Positions 40,690 to 50,725 of a stretch of 64,000 nucleotides of DNA are shown here, piece after piece; the stretch's first letter is position 1; every line of letters starts with the position of its first letter. The stretch covers positions 34,810 through 98,809 of the forward strand of contig CAIQKQ010000109.1 of NCBI GenBank assembly GCA_903872425.1, given 5' to 3'. The notes below the pieces were generated by a model. The model searched no databases, was not told the origin of the DNA, and saw nothing but the letters and a program-made list of their open reading frames with translations. This stretch comes from an uncultured Opitutia bacterium (GTDB lineage Bacteria; Verrucomicrobiota; Verrucomicrobiia; Opitutales; Opitutaceae). Position numbers and translations under genes: made by a program.

Positions 40690-41050
40690 CGCAGCGGTTC
40701 GCGCGTTTCGAATCCTGGCCGCCTGCTCGACGGCGAAATCCTTGGTCATTTGCTGCATGTTGGGCATGGCTGCCAAGACGTCCGGCACCGTTGCTTCGAA
40801 TTCCTTCGCTTATAGCTTGGGCAGTTTGACCAACATCACATCCGGCGGTTTGGCCTGAAATGCCATCGAGCTAGAACCCGCGCACGCGTGCGTTAAGAAT
40901 GCCTTGGCCCATCCGTTCCAAGACCAGAGATGTTTGATTTTCTCGCACGGGTCCGACTATTGGCACGGCATAAATTTGCGAGGGCACACTGCTGCTATCG
41001 CGCCAAGTGTAACTCGCAATTATGGGCTTTGCGCCCGACGGGAAAGCTGA
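40690..41050 (-). pseudogene. Degenerate coding remnant with stop codons and a frameshift
   Basis: Minus-strand fragments ASYTWRDSSSVPSQIYAVPIVGPVRENQTSLVLERMGQGILNARVRGF* and, in another frame, FQAKPPDVMLVKLPKL*AKEFEATVPDVLAAMPNMQQMTKDFAVEQAARIRNA. Confidence 0.35.
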
Positions 41051-41072
41051 ATGATGCCCAACTATTCAAGGC

Positions 41073-42098
41073 ATGAACAACGCCGCCTTATGCTCCCCGC
41101 GCTACGCCGCGCTACGTGTGCTGACCGTTCTCGCGCTGGCCACCAGCCCGGCCTTCGCCCTCAGCACTGTGCAGTTAAAAAATGGCTCCAGCCTGCGCGG
41201 CGATGTGCTCGCCGAGAAGGCCGACCGCATCGTCGTGGATCTTGGTTTCACCGTCGTCACCGTGCCGCGCGACGAAATTGAGAAAGTCACCGCCGAAGCC
41301 GCCGCGCCCGCCACTGCCGGGGCCGAGGAGTCCGCCGACCTTTACCACGTCGCCGTCAATCCGCCCGCGCTCTCGATGAAGGAGAACGTGGATCGCGTCG
41401 CCGAGGCGGTCGTCCAAGTCCGCACCCCCACGGGCCTTGGCTCGGGCTTTTTTATCCACCCGTCGGGCTACATCGTCACCAATGAGCACGTAGTCGCGGG
41501 CGAAAACAACCTCACCGTCACCCAGTTTCGCAAAGGCAAGACCGAGTTGGAGAAGGTGCAGTTCAACAAGGTTCGCATCGTCGCGTTTGATGCGCGACTC
41601 GACCTAGCGCTGCTGAAGATCGAGGATGCCGGCGAGACCATATTCCCCACCGTCCCAGTCGGCGCGGGCGGCTCGCTCACCGACGGCCAGACGGTTTTCG
41701 CTATCGGCAGCCCGCTCGGCCTCGACCGCACGGTGTCGCAGGGTATCATCAGCTCACGCAATCGCCCGCTCGGCGGCCAGCTGTTCATCCAAACGACGAC
41801 CCAAATCAACCCCGGCAACTCCGGTGGCCCGCTCTTCAACCTGCGCGGCGAGGTCGTTGGCGTGAACAACATGAAGGCCATGCAAGTCGGCGTTGAGGGC
41901 CTGAACTTCGCCATCCCGACTGAGGCGCTGAAAAGCTTCCTCCGCAACCGCGACGCCTTCGCCTTCGATCCGCGTAATCCCAACGCCGGCTTCCGCTACC
42001 TGTCGCCGCTCGCCCTCCCCGCTGCGCGCGGGCATGCGCCAGAGACAGGAGCAGTTAATCTGGAACCGGGAGATGTCCCCTCCCCGGCGCGTCCGTAA
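41073..42098 (+). CDS. Secreted trypsin-like (S1C) serine protease, no PDZ recognised
   Basis: Signal peptide; SGFFIHPSGYIVTNEHVV (His), DLALLKI (Asp), INPGNSGGPLFNLRGEVVGVN (Ser). Confidence 0.88.
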   Translation: MNNAALCSPRYAALRVLTVLALATSPAFALSTVQLKNGSSLRGDVLAEKADRIVVDLGFTVVTVPRDEIEKVTAEAAAPATAGAEESADLYHVAVNPPALSMKENVDRVAEAVVQVRTPTGLGSGFFIHPSGYIVTNEHVVAGENNLTVTQFRKGKTELEKVQFNKVRIVAFDARLDLALLKIEDAGETIFPTVPVGAGGSLTDGQTVFAIGSPLGLDRTVSQGIISSRNRPLGGQLFIQTTTQINPGNSGGPLFNLRGEVVGVNNMKAMQVGVEGLNFAIPTEALKSFLRNRDAFAFDPRNPNAGFRYLSPLALPAARGHAPETGAVNLEPGDVPSPARP

Positions 42099-42148
42099 GT
42101 GACGCCAGCTCTCGCGCGCAATTTGTCCGCCTTTGCTATTCATCTCCT

Positions 42149-43954
42149 ATGAAATTCCGATCCCTACGCCCGATTTTTCCCCGCTACCTCGCTCAAGTCT
42201 CCACCTTCCTCGCGGCCATCACGCTGCTCGCCGCTCCGCTCGCCTTCGCCGCCGCTCCGGCCAACCCGCCGCTCACGGACATCGTGGACGACCAGACCGC
42301 GCTCGCCCTTTTCGTGAGCGATGCGCCGGCGCTTGTCAGAGGCTGGGACGCCAGCCCCTTCGCGCGCACCTGGAACGATCAGCAGGTCGCCAAGTTTTTT
42401 GGCCCGCTGCGTGCCACCATGAACATTGAAACGTGGGACGACCAGGCCAAAGCCGCCACAGGCAAGACCGTGCGCGAACTGCTCGCGTTGGCCAAGGGCG
42501 GCGCGATCATCGCCTTGCCTGTTTCGCTTCTGAGCGACGCGTTCGCCGGTAAAACGATCACCGCACCGCCGTTACTACTGGCCATCGAGTTTGGCTCCAA
42601 CGCTGCGACCGTCGAAAAGCTGGCCGCTGATGCCGCTACCAAGAATGCTGGCCTGCGCGTCGAGACGACCAATTACGCCGGCGTGCTCGTCCATACCCAG
42701 ACTCAGTCCGCGCCCAAAGACGGGGAAAAATCCAACACAAGCGTCCCTGATGTCACCGCCATGTGCCAGGGTATCTGGCTTAATAGCCCGAGTTACCAAC
42801 GCGTGTGCGCCGCAATTGATGCTATCAAACGGGGCGGTCTGTCCAACGCCCTCGGACGCAGCGAAAATTTCCTCCGGGCCCAAAAGCGCGCCGGTCCCGC
42901 GCAGCTGACGGCCTACGCGGATTTTCAGGCGATCTATCCGGCGCTGCAGGCAGCGGTGGAAAAGGTTCCCACCACTAACCTCCCCTTCGAGCCAACGACC
43001 GCGCTCAAAGCTCTCGGCTTCGACGCGCTGCGCGGACTTTGTTACACGATCAACTTTGGCGTGAAGGAGACCAGGGTGACCTTTGGCCTTGGCTACACCG
43101 AGGAGCGTGGCCTACTGCAACTGCTCGCCGCCTATGGCCCCGGCGCGGCCGAGCGGCCAGAGTGGCTGCCCGCTAAATTTTTTAGTGCTGCCTCCGACAA
43201 ATTTGATCTGCGCGCGGCATATGTCGCACTTGAGAGTGTCCTCGCGGCGGCCAGTCCCGAACTTTCCGCGCAGGCACAGAGCGGAATCGCGGACCTCAAC
43301 AAAGAACTAGGCGTTGATCTCAAGCGCGACTTTATCGGCAGCCTTGGCGCGGATCTCGTTATGGGCCAGTACGTGCCTGACGGCGCGTCGCTCGACAAGG
43401 CCGATCAGCTCATCGCGCTCTCTCTGGAAAACCCCGAATCCTTCGCCAAGGTCGTTGAAGCCCTCAAACGTCTGGCTGCCGGCAACGATCCCGGTGGAGC
43501 CGATCAACTCTTCGTCAAGCGCACCTACCTCGGCCAGACGCTCTACACTTTCGCACCGCCCGGGGCCCCAGCAGGCTACCGCGGCTTCAGCTATGCCATC
43601 GCCAACCGCACGTTTCTACTCGGCATTGGCTCGCCTGCCCCTGTCGAAGCGGTGCTGCAAAACATGGCGGAAAAACGCGCGTCGTTTTGGAACAAGTCGG
43701 AGGTCAAGGCCGCCCTCGCTGACGTACCCGCATCCTCCCCTGACGTGTGGGCAACCGATGCCCGCGCGTTGGTCGGTGGGATGATCGACACCTTGGCAGG
43801 CGTCCTGGCACAGTCTCCCGTCTCGATTGTGGATGCATCCGCCAAGCCCGACCCCGCGCAGCTCGCGCGGTACTGGGGCATGATGTCTGGCTATCTCGTG
43901 AAAGAACCCACCAGCTTTTTTGGGGTGGCTCGCATTGCCAACCCGTCGCCATGA
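42149..43954 (+). CDS. Large secreted hypothetical protein
   Basis: Signal peptide; 601 aa; no catalytic motif recognised. Confidence 0.75.
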   Translation: MKFRSLRPIFPRYLAQVSTFLAAITLLAAPLAFAAAPANPPLTDIVDDQTALALFVSDAPALVRGWDASPFARTWNDQQVAKFFGPLRATMNIETWDDQAKAATGKTVRELLALAKGGAIIALPVSLLSDAFAGKTITAPPLLLAIEFGSNAATVEKLAADAATKNAGLRVETTNYAGVLVHTQTQSAPKDGEKSNTSVPDVTAMCQGIWLNSPSYQRVCAAIDAIKRGGLSNALGRSENFLRAQKRAGPAQLTAYADFQAIYPALQAAVEKVPTTNLPFEPTTALKALGFDALRGLCYTINFGVKETRVTFGLGYTEERGLLQLLAAYGPGAAERPEWLPAKFFSAASDKFDLRAAYVALESVLAAASPELSAQAQSGIADLNKELGVDLKRDFIGSLGADLVMGQYVPDGASLDKADQLIALSLENPESFAKVVEALKRLAAGNDPGGADQLFVKRTYLGQTLYTFAPPGAPAGYRGFSYAIANRTFLLGIGSPAPVEAVLQNMAEKRASFWNKSEVKAALADVPASSPDVWATDARALVGGMIDTLAGVLAQSPVSIVDASAKPDPAQLARYWGMMSGYLVKEPTSFFGVARIANPSP

Positions 43955-46281
43955 ACTGTGTGTTTCACTCCCTCGCGCGGTCCGGTGTCGTGCTCGCGGC
44001 ACTGCTCGGCGCCTTCTGCAGCCTTCGCGCCGCGGCACCCGCCGTGGCGCTCGGCGGCCCAGAGATCACCAAGCTCGACTGGAATATCCGTGCCCTCACC
44101 CCCGTTGATCTTGACGGCGACGGCCGTACCGACCTCGCGCTCATTAACAACGACTACGCCACCATCGAGTTGCTCTACCAAATCAAGCCCGGCGCGCCGC
44201 CCGATCCCGCCAAGCCCGCCCGCGCTAACCGCTGGGAACCCGTAATCGACGACGCGCGTTTCCGCCGCGTCAGCGTGACAACCGGCCTCACGATGTACGA
44301 CCTTATCGTCAGTGATCTGAACGGCGATGGCCGCCCCGATCTGGTTTACACCGGTGACGCGACGGCGCTCACCGTCCGTTATCAGCAGGCCGACGGCCTA
44401 TGGCGGGAGAAAAAAATCACCGAGGCGCCTATGCCGGTGCAAGCGCTCGGTAGCCTCCGCAGCGGTGATCTCGACGGTGATGGGCGCCCTGATCTCGCCA
44501 TGATGGGCAAGCAGGAGATCGCGATTTTCCATCAACAGGCTGACGGTACGTTGGCTGCACCTGAGCGTTACGCACTGGCCGACGAAAATTGCTACGGCCT
44601 CGAGTTTACTGACGTAAACGGCGACGGCCGCCCCGACCTCGTCTATCTCGCCAACGGCAGCCGCGACATTCTCCGCGTGCGCCTACAAACCGCCACCGGC
44701 CAGTTCGGCCCCGAGCTGGCCTACGCGCTCAAGCCAGCGCGTAGCACCCTCCAAATATTGCCGCCGACGACCGCCGGTGGACCGCCAGTGTTTACCTATG
44801 CCCAGGACCGCACGGGACAGTTGGAATTTTTCAGCTTGGAGACGACGGACGGTAAAGCCACCGGCCTTGCACCGCGCCCACGTGTCTTCACGCCGTCAGC
44901 CGCCGCCGCCAAGACCGCAGCCGCCGCCTACGCGTTCGGCGACTTCGACGGCGATGGCCGCGAGGATGTCGCCATGAGCGACCCCGACGGCTCGCAGATG
45001 TTCATCTATTTTCGCCAAGCCGACGGCGGCTTCACCACGCCAAAAAAATTTCCTACGCTCTCCGACGTGCGCGGCCTCGCCGCCGCCGACTGGGACGGCG
45101 ACGGCCGGCCCGATATCTTTGTCGTCAGCCCGAAGGAGGAGGTGCTCGGCATCGCCACGGTCGGCAAAGATGGCCGGCTCAGCTACCCGCAGCCGCTCGC
45201 CGTGAAGGGCCGCCCGCTGGCCATCGCCGCCGGTGCGCTCGCAGGAGGGAAAGAAATTTCCGTAATCGTACTCCTCGAGGATAAAGGCGCACGCTCCATC
45301 GCGATTTTGCAACGCCAGCGCGACGGCTCTACGAAGACCGTGCGCACGATCCCTCTTGATGGTCTCAAGACCGACCCACATGCCGTACGCCTCGTGGATG
45401 CGAACCAGGACGGGCGCCTCGATCTCGCGGTGTTCACTCCCCTCGACGCCATGCGTCTGTTTGTGCAGGCGGCGGACGGAGGCTTCGCCGATGCGTCGGC
45501 CAACGCCGCGTTTCACAAGAGCTATGTAGACAACTTGGAGGCGAGTGCAGTCGGCACGGGCGATCTCGACGGCGATGGCAAGCCCGAGCTACTTGTGAGT
45601 ACAGGCGCGTTCATCCGCGCGCTTCGGCTCAACGCGACCGGAGCGCTCACGGTGGTCGAGCAGGCCAACGCCCGCGACAGCACGGCGGACATCGCCGCCG
45701 CTTTCGTGCTTCCGCCAGCCGCGAAGGGGGTGCGTCCCGAGGTACTGCTTTACGATCGCAAGGGCGAACAGTTCCAGCGCTTACGTGTCGGTAAGGACGG
45801 CGTCTACGAGGTCGGCGAGGTCACACCCGCCGGTCGCATTGAAGCCGTCGGTGCGGAAGTGCGCCCGACCGGCCCGGGCGGCGCGGCGGAACTGTTTCTC
45901 CTTGGCAAAAACCGTTTCTGGTGGCTACCCCTCGGTCAAGGCGTCCTCGCCGTCCGCTCGATCGATAACCTCACAACCGACTTGCCAGAGGTGAGCTATT
46001 TCGACGTGACAGCGGGCGACCTCACTGGCGATGGCATGCCCGAGTTGGTGGCCGTTGATCCCGAGGAAAACATGGTAGAAGTCCTCGCGCGCGACCCAGC
46101 AACAAAGGCATGGGCAAGCCGGCTGCATTTCAAGGTCTTCGAGGCCGACCAGCATTACCAAGGCAAGAAAGGCTCGCCGCTCCAACCGCGTGAGACGGTC
46201 ATCGCCGACGTGACCGGCGACGGCAAGAACGACCTTATCCTCCTGGTCCACGATCGCGTACTCGTCTACCCGCAGCAGTGA
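43951..46281 (+). CDS. Secreted FG-GAP/VCBS-repeat (beta-propeller-like) protein
   Basis: Repeated D-x-D-G-D-G-R-x-D-L motifs (PVDLDGDGRTDLAL, DLNGDGRPDLVY, DLDGDGRPDLAM, DVNGDGRPDLVY, DFDGDGREDVAM, DWDGDGRPDIFV). ATGA overlap with upstream gene. Confidence 0.88.
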   Translation: MNCVFHSLARSGVVLAALLGAFCSLRAAAPAVALGGPEITKLDWNIRALTPVDLDGDGRTDLALINNDYATIELLYQIKPGAPPDPAKPARANRWEPVIDDARFRRVSVTTGLTMYDLIVSDLNGDGRPDLVYTGDATALTVRYQQADGLWREKKITEAPMPVQALGSLRSGDLDGDGRPDLAMMGKQEIAIFHQQADGTLAAPERYALADENCYGLEFTDVNGDGRPDLVYLANGSRDILRVRLQTATGQFGPELAYALKPARSTLQILPPTTAGGPPVFTYAQDRTGQLEFFSLETTDGKATGLAPRPRVFTPSAAAAKTAAAAYAFGDFDGDGREDVAMSDPDGSQMFIYFRQADGGFTTPKKFPTLSDVRGLAAADWDGDGRPDIFVVSPKEEVLGIATVGKDGRLSYPQPLAVKGRPLAIAAGALAGGKEISVIVLLEDKGARSIAILQRQRDGSTKTVRTIPLDGLKTDPHAVRLVDANQDGRLDLAVFTPLDAMRLFVQAADGGFADASANAAFHKSYVDNLEASAVGTGDLDGDGKPELLVSTGAFIRALRLNATGALTVVEQANARDSTADIAAAFVLPPAAKGVRPEVLLYDRKGEQFQRLRVGKDGVYEVGEVTPAGRIEAVGAEVRPTGPGGAAELFLLGKNRFWWLPLGQGVLAVRSIDNLTTDLPEVSYFDVTAGDLTGDGMPELVAVDPEENMVEVLARDPATKAWASRLHFKVFEADQHYQGKKGSPLQPRETVIADVTGDGKNDLILLVHDRVLVYPQQ

Positions 46282-46310
46282 GTGGCCCGGAACGATGCAC
46301 GTTTCCGCCC

Positions 46311-47189
46311 CTAAACCGTATCGACCAGTTGGCGCAGATAATTCGCGTAAGCCGACTGGCCGTGACGCGCGATATGGCTCTCGAGCTGTGCGCGGCTGAT
46401 CCAGCCCCTACGAAACGCAATTTCCTCTAGGCAGGCAATCTTCAGGCCCTGGCGGTTTTCGATCACGCTGACGAACTGACCGGCCTCCAACAGCGAATCG
46501 GGTGTACCGGTGTCGAGCCACGCAGTGCCACGGCCGAGCAGTTCAAGCTGGAGCCGACCGGCGGCAAGGTAGAGGCGGTTGAGGTCGGTGATCTCGAGTT
46601 CGCCACGCGCCCCAGGCCGAAGGCCGCGGGCCAGATTCACCGCCTCACCATCGTAAAAATACAGGCCGGGTACCGCGTAACTCGACCTCGGCCGCACCGG
46701 TTTTTCCTCTAACGAAAGGATGCGGCGGTCCGGTGCGAACTCGACCACGCCGTAATGTTCAGGGTGCGCAACGTGATAGCCGAAGATGGTCGCGCCCGGA
46801 CGCGAGTCCGCCGTCTCCAGGGATTTAACGAGCTCCTGCCCATAGAAAAGATTGTCACCAAGGATGAGTGCCACCGGCTCATTTTTCAGAAAGCCAGTGT
46901 CGCCTGCGATGTGCAGCGCCTGCGCGGGCCCGGCGGGACTGAGTTGCGCGGCGTAAGAATATTTCAGCCCGAGACCGGACCCGTCACCGAGAAGTTGTCT
47001 GAACTGCGGCATGTCGGCGGGCGTCGTGATGACGAGGATTTCCCGGATGCCCGCGAGCATCAGCACCGACAACGGATAATAGACCATTGGCTTGTCGTAG
47101 AGCGGCAGAAGCTGCTTGCTCACGGCCAACGTGAGCGGAAAGAGGCGCGAACCGGATCCGCCAGCGAGGATGATACCCTTGCGATTCAT
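46311..47189 (-). CDS. rfbA: Glucose-1-phosphate thymidylyltransferase
   Basis: MNRKGIILAGGSGSRLFPLTLAVSKQLLPLYDKPMVYYPLSVLMLAGIREILVI; ALILGDNLFYG; LEEKPVRPRSSYAVPGLYFYD. Confidence 0.95.
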   Translation of the reverse strand: MNRKGIILAGGSGSRLFPLTLAVSKQLLPLYDKPMVYYPLSVLMLAGIREILVITTPADMPQFRQLLGDGSGLGLKYSYAAQLSPAGPAQALHIAGDTGFLKNEPVALILGDNLFYGQELVKSLETADSRPGATIFGYHVAHPEHYGVVEFAPDRRILSLEEKPVRPRSSYAVPGLYFYDGEAVNLARGLRPGARGELEITDLNRLYLAAGRLQLELLGRGTAWLDTGTPDSLLEAGQFVSVIENRQGLKIACLEEIAFRRGWISRAQLESHIARHGQSAYANYLRQLVDTV

Positions 47190-47451
47190 GGGAAACGGTT
47201 GGGATCTAAGACGGGCGGCGGCGAGACGGCGAGCGAATTGGTCAGGCCGCCTCTTCTTCATAACGCACCCGTGAGACCGAATACTCACATTCCCGCTCGG
47301 GCACTCTTGGGATCACTGCCTCCCCTCGTTGCACTCTGATCTCGGCCCTTCTACCCCTTGATTACCCGGCCTTAAGACGGCGTTAACGGTGTGAATGTCT
47401 CAGCGACACACCAAAGCCCCTGACGGCACATTGCCGAAGTGGAATATAACA

Positions 47452-47528
47452 TGGTGCACCTGCAGGGAGTCGAACCCCGAACCTCCAGATTCGTAGTCTG
47501 GCGCTCTATCCAGTTGAGCTACAGGTGC
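47452..47528 (-). tRNA. tRNA-Arg (ACG), CCA encoded
   Basis: Minus strand gcacctgtagctcaactggatagagcgccagactacgaatctggaggttcggggttcgactccctgcaggtgcacca; anticodon ACG. Confidence 0.95.
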
Positions 47529-47702
47529 GAAAAGCGAGGGGCAGCAAGCAAGGCCACCCCGCTTGGTGCAAGCGCAATTTTGAGTGTGGGTCCAAGTTCA
47601 CATCCAAAGCAAAATAATTGCTGGACAGCATGGAACCCGACTGCTTTTTTCATGACCAACAGCGCAGCCGCGCATTTTACCTTTCCCGCAACCTAAACCT
47701 AC

Positions 47703-48296
47703 ATGAACAAGTCCATCATCAAATCCCTCCTCCTCGCTGGTGTCGCCCTTCTCGGCATCGCCTCCGCCCAAGCCCAGACGACACCCAAGATTGTGTCGGT
47801 GGACATCGGCAAAGTCGCCGATAGCTACTGGAAAATGAAAGACTACCGAGATGCTCTCCAGACTTTCTCAAAGACCTTGCAGTCCGACGTCAACAAGCAG
47901 AACGACAGCGTCAATGATCTTGGTAAAGCGTTGACCGAGCTGAACGAAAAGATCGGCAAGGCCTCTGAAAAGGACAAGGCGGGCTTTCAGAAGGAGTATA
48001 ATGAAAAGGTTATCGAGTATCAGGCTAAGCAGGAAGGCCTGCGCTCGTTGTACACCAACGGCCAGCAAAAGGTTCGGGATGCCGACACCAACCTCACCAA
48101 TCAGGCGCGTCAGGATATCCTCCAGGCGGCCGATGCTATCGCCAAGAAGGTCAAAGCCTCCGTGCTTATCACCGACCGGGGTACCGTCCAATACTATGAC
48201 TCGTTTGCCCCCGTTGACATCACGGCCGATGTTCTCGCCGAGTTGAACAAGGATCACCCGGCGGAAAAGACCGCCGCCGCGCCGGCGACGAAGTAA
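47703..48296 (+). CDS. OmpH/Skp-family periplasmic chaperone-like protein
   Basis: Signal peptide; IVSVDIGKVADSYWKMKDYRDALQTFSKTLQSDV; coiled-coil centre. Confidence 0.75.
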   Translation: MNKSIIKSLLLAGVALLGIASAQAQTTPKIVSVDIGKVADSYWKMKDYRDALQTFSKTLQSDVNKQNDSVNDLGKALTELNEKIGKASEKDKAGFQKEYNEKVIEYQAKQEGLRSLYTNGQQKVRDADTNLTNQARQDILQAADAIAKKVKASVLITDRGTVQYYDSFAPVDITADVLAELNKDHPAEKTAAAPATK

Positions 48297-48331
48297 GTAC
48301 GAAGCCAGTCTTTACTCGCTTTTTTCAAATC

Positions 48332-48366
48332 AGCCCGTTCCGTTTTTTAGGAACGGGCTTTTTGTT
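48332..48366 (+). terminator. Rho-independent terminator after the OmpH-like gene
   Basis: agcccgttcc-gttttttag-gaacgggct followed by ttttgttt. Confidence 0.85.
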
Positions 48367-48427
48367 TGAGTAACTGCCGAGCCGCCTGATTTGTCGTAGG
48401 AGCCGCGCAGTACGGCCGAAAACGGTC

Positions 48428-49729
48428 TCACGCCCGTTTTTCGATCGCTAGGTAGTCGCGCTTGGTCTTGCCAACGTAGATCTGGCGGGGGCGATAGATT
48501 TTGTTCTTCGGGTTGGCGGCCACTTCGCGCCAGTGCGCGATCCAGCCGGGCATCCGGCCGATGGCGAACATCACTGTGAACATGTTTTGCGGGATACCGA
48601 GCGCGCGCATGATGAGACCGCTGTAAAAGTCCACGTTGGGGTAGAGCTTCCGGGCGAGGAAATACTCGTCCTTGAGCGCGGCGTCTTCTAGCCGACGGGC
48701 GATGTTGAGCAGCGGGTCGTCTTTAATGCCGAGGCTAGCGAGCGCCTTGTCAAAGCTGGCCTTGATGATCTTGGCGCGCGGATCGTAATTTTTATAGACG
48801 CGGTGACCGAAACCCATGAGGCGGTGCCCGCCTTTACCGGACTTTGCGGCCTCGACGAATTTCGTGCCGTCGTCGCCCTCAGCGTGGATGCTCTCGAGCA
48901 TGCCGAGCACAGCCATGTTAGCCCCGCCGTGGAGTGGGCCCCAGAGCGCGCACACGCCGGCGGCTGTCGAGGCGAACATGTTGGCACCAGAGGAGGCGAC
49001 CATTCGGACGGTGGAGGTGGAGCAGTTCTGCTCGTGGTCGGCGTGGAGGAGAAGGAAGAGATTGAGTGCGGCCACAACCTCGGGCGTGGGCGTATAGTCC
49101 TCGCCGGGCCGCGAGAACATCATGTGCAGGAAGTTCTCACAGTATGGCAGGGTGCTCTTCGGATAGATGTAGGGTAGCCCGTGGCTCTTGCGGTAGGACA
49201 TGGCCGCAATGGTGCGGACCTTGGAGATGGCGATGGCGGAGGCCTCCTCGAAGTTGGCAAGGTCCTCGCTGGGATTATTGGTGGCGAGGTGCGGGTAGTA
49301 GCAGCCGAGGGAGTTGAGCAGCGCCGAGAGAATAGCCATCGGGTGCGATCCCATCGGGAACCCCTGGAACAAGTGCTCCATGTCGGCGTGGACGGGGGCG
49401 TGGTCGCGCAGCAGGTCGCCGAAGCGGCGGCGCGCCGTGGTGTTGGGAAGCTCTCCGTTGATGACGAGGTAGGCAGTCTCGACGAAGTTTGAGTGCTCGG
49501 CGAGTTGCTCGATCGGATAGCCGCGGTAGCGCAGGATGCCCACATCGCCGTCAATGAACGTGATGTCGCTCTGGCAGGATCCGGTGTTGCCGAAGCCGTC
49601 GTCGTACGTGATAAAGCCGGAGTCGGCGCGAAGCTTGGAAATATCCACCGCCTGTTCGCCCTCGGAGCCGACGATAACAGGGAGAGAGAGTTCCTTCGCA
49701 GGGAGCTTAAGCGTGGCGGTGGTGGGCAT
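48428..49729 (-). CDS. gltA: Citrate synthase
   Basis: [96 protein letters not shown]. Confidence 0.96.
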   Translation of the reverse strand: MPTTATLKLPAKELSLPVIVGSEGEQAVDISKLRADSGFITYDDGFGNTGSCQSDITFIDGDVGILRYRGYPIEQLAEHSNFVETAYLVINGELPNTTARRRFGDLLRDHAPVHADMEHLFQGFPMGSHPMAILSALLNSLGCYYPHLATNNPSEDLANFEEASAIAISKVRTIAAMSYRKSHGLPYIYPKSTLPYCENFLHMMFSRPGEDYTPTPEVVAALNLFLLLHADHEQNCSTSTVRMVASSGANMFASTAAGVCALWGPLHGGANMAVLGMLESIHAEGDDGTKFVEAAKSGKGGHRLMGFGHRVYKNYDPRAKIIKASFDKALASLGIKDDPLLNIARRLEDAALKDEYFLARKLYPNVDFYSGLIMRALGIPQNMFTVMFAIGRMPGWIAHWREVAANPKNKIYRPRQIYVGKTKRDYLAIEKRA

Positions 49730-49897
49730 GGGGAGTAGGGGCAACAAAGCAAGAAACACTCCCATTGCCAAGAAAAGTCGGGACAAATGACGGGCGCAAA
49801 TCGGGCAAATAAGGTAGGCGCGTCGGGCGCGTTAGAAAAAATGCGCGGATAAGCGGTATGTGCGCACAGTCGTGGGGAGCCCCTACCCTCTCCAAGA

Positions 49898-50725
49898 TTA
49901 CGGCAGGTCGAAATACTTCGCCTGCACGCGGCGCTTGATCGGCAGCGAACCGAGGCGCGCGAGCAGCGGCGCGAGCACGGCCTGGAAAAACCGCCCACAG
50001 CGCACCGTACCGCTGCGGCGGCGCAACAGTGCGCGGCGCAGCGCGGCAGCGGCGTGGGCGGGCGCAGGGCCAGTCTCCATCATTTTGCCAAATGCCACCC
50101 ACGCACGTGCCATCGCGGGCGTAGTCTCACCCGGCGGCCGGCGCACGCTGCCCTCAAAGTCAGTGCGGTAATCCCCCGGCCGTACATCGAGGATAAAGAC
50201 GCCGGTGCCGGCCGTCTCGACCATGAGGCTCTCGTTGAGCGCGGTGAGGCCGGCCTTGGCCATGTTATAGACACTCTGAAACGGCAGGGGAAACTCCGCC
50301 GCGAGCGACGAGATGTTGACCAACGCGCCGTGGTTGCGCGCTCTCATCCCACGCAGCGCAGCATGCGAGAGACGCGCGGTGTTGAGCAACATCACTTCAA
50401 GCTGCTCCTGCCAGACGGCGAAGTCAGTCGCGGCAAAGTCACCGAACACACCGTAGCCCGCGTTGTTGACCACGATCGCGAAACCGCCTGCTGAGCTGTC
50501 GGCATCGATAAACACCCCCTCCGCCGCCGCGCTGTCGCGGAGTTCCAGCGCGACGGGAGTAAAGTTGTTGTGCTTTGCCAGTTCCGCCAACCGCGCCGTG
50601 TCGCGTGCCGTGCCCCACACGCGCACACCGTCGGCGAGGAGCATCTCGGTAAACGCCCTCCCCAAGCCCGTGCTTGCGCCTGTCACAAACGCCGTTGGGT
50701 AAAAGTCTGAGACGCGTTGGCTCAT
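49898..50725 (-). CDS. Short-chain dehydrogenase/reductase
   Basis: AFVTGASTGLGRAFTEML; VNNAGYGVFG; SVYNMAKAGLTALNESL (YxxxK). Confidence 0.88.
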   Translation of the reverse strand: MSQRVSDFYPTAFVTGASTGLGRAFTEMLLADGVRVWGTARDTARLAELAKHNNFTPVALELRDSAAAEGVFIDADSSAGGFAIVVNNAGYGVFGDFAATDFAVWQEQLEVMLLNTARLSHAALRGMRARNHGALVNISSLAAEFPLPFQSVYNMAKAGLTALNESLMVETAGTGVFILDVRPGDYRTDFEGSVRRPPGETTPAMARAWVAFGKMMETGPAPAHAAAALRRALLRRRSGTVRCGRFFQAVLAPLLARLGSLPIKRRVQAKYFDLP

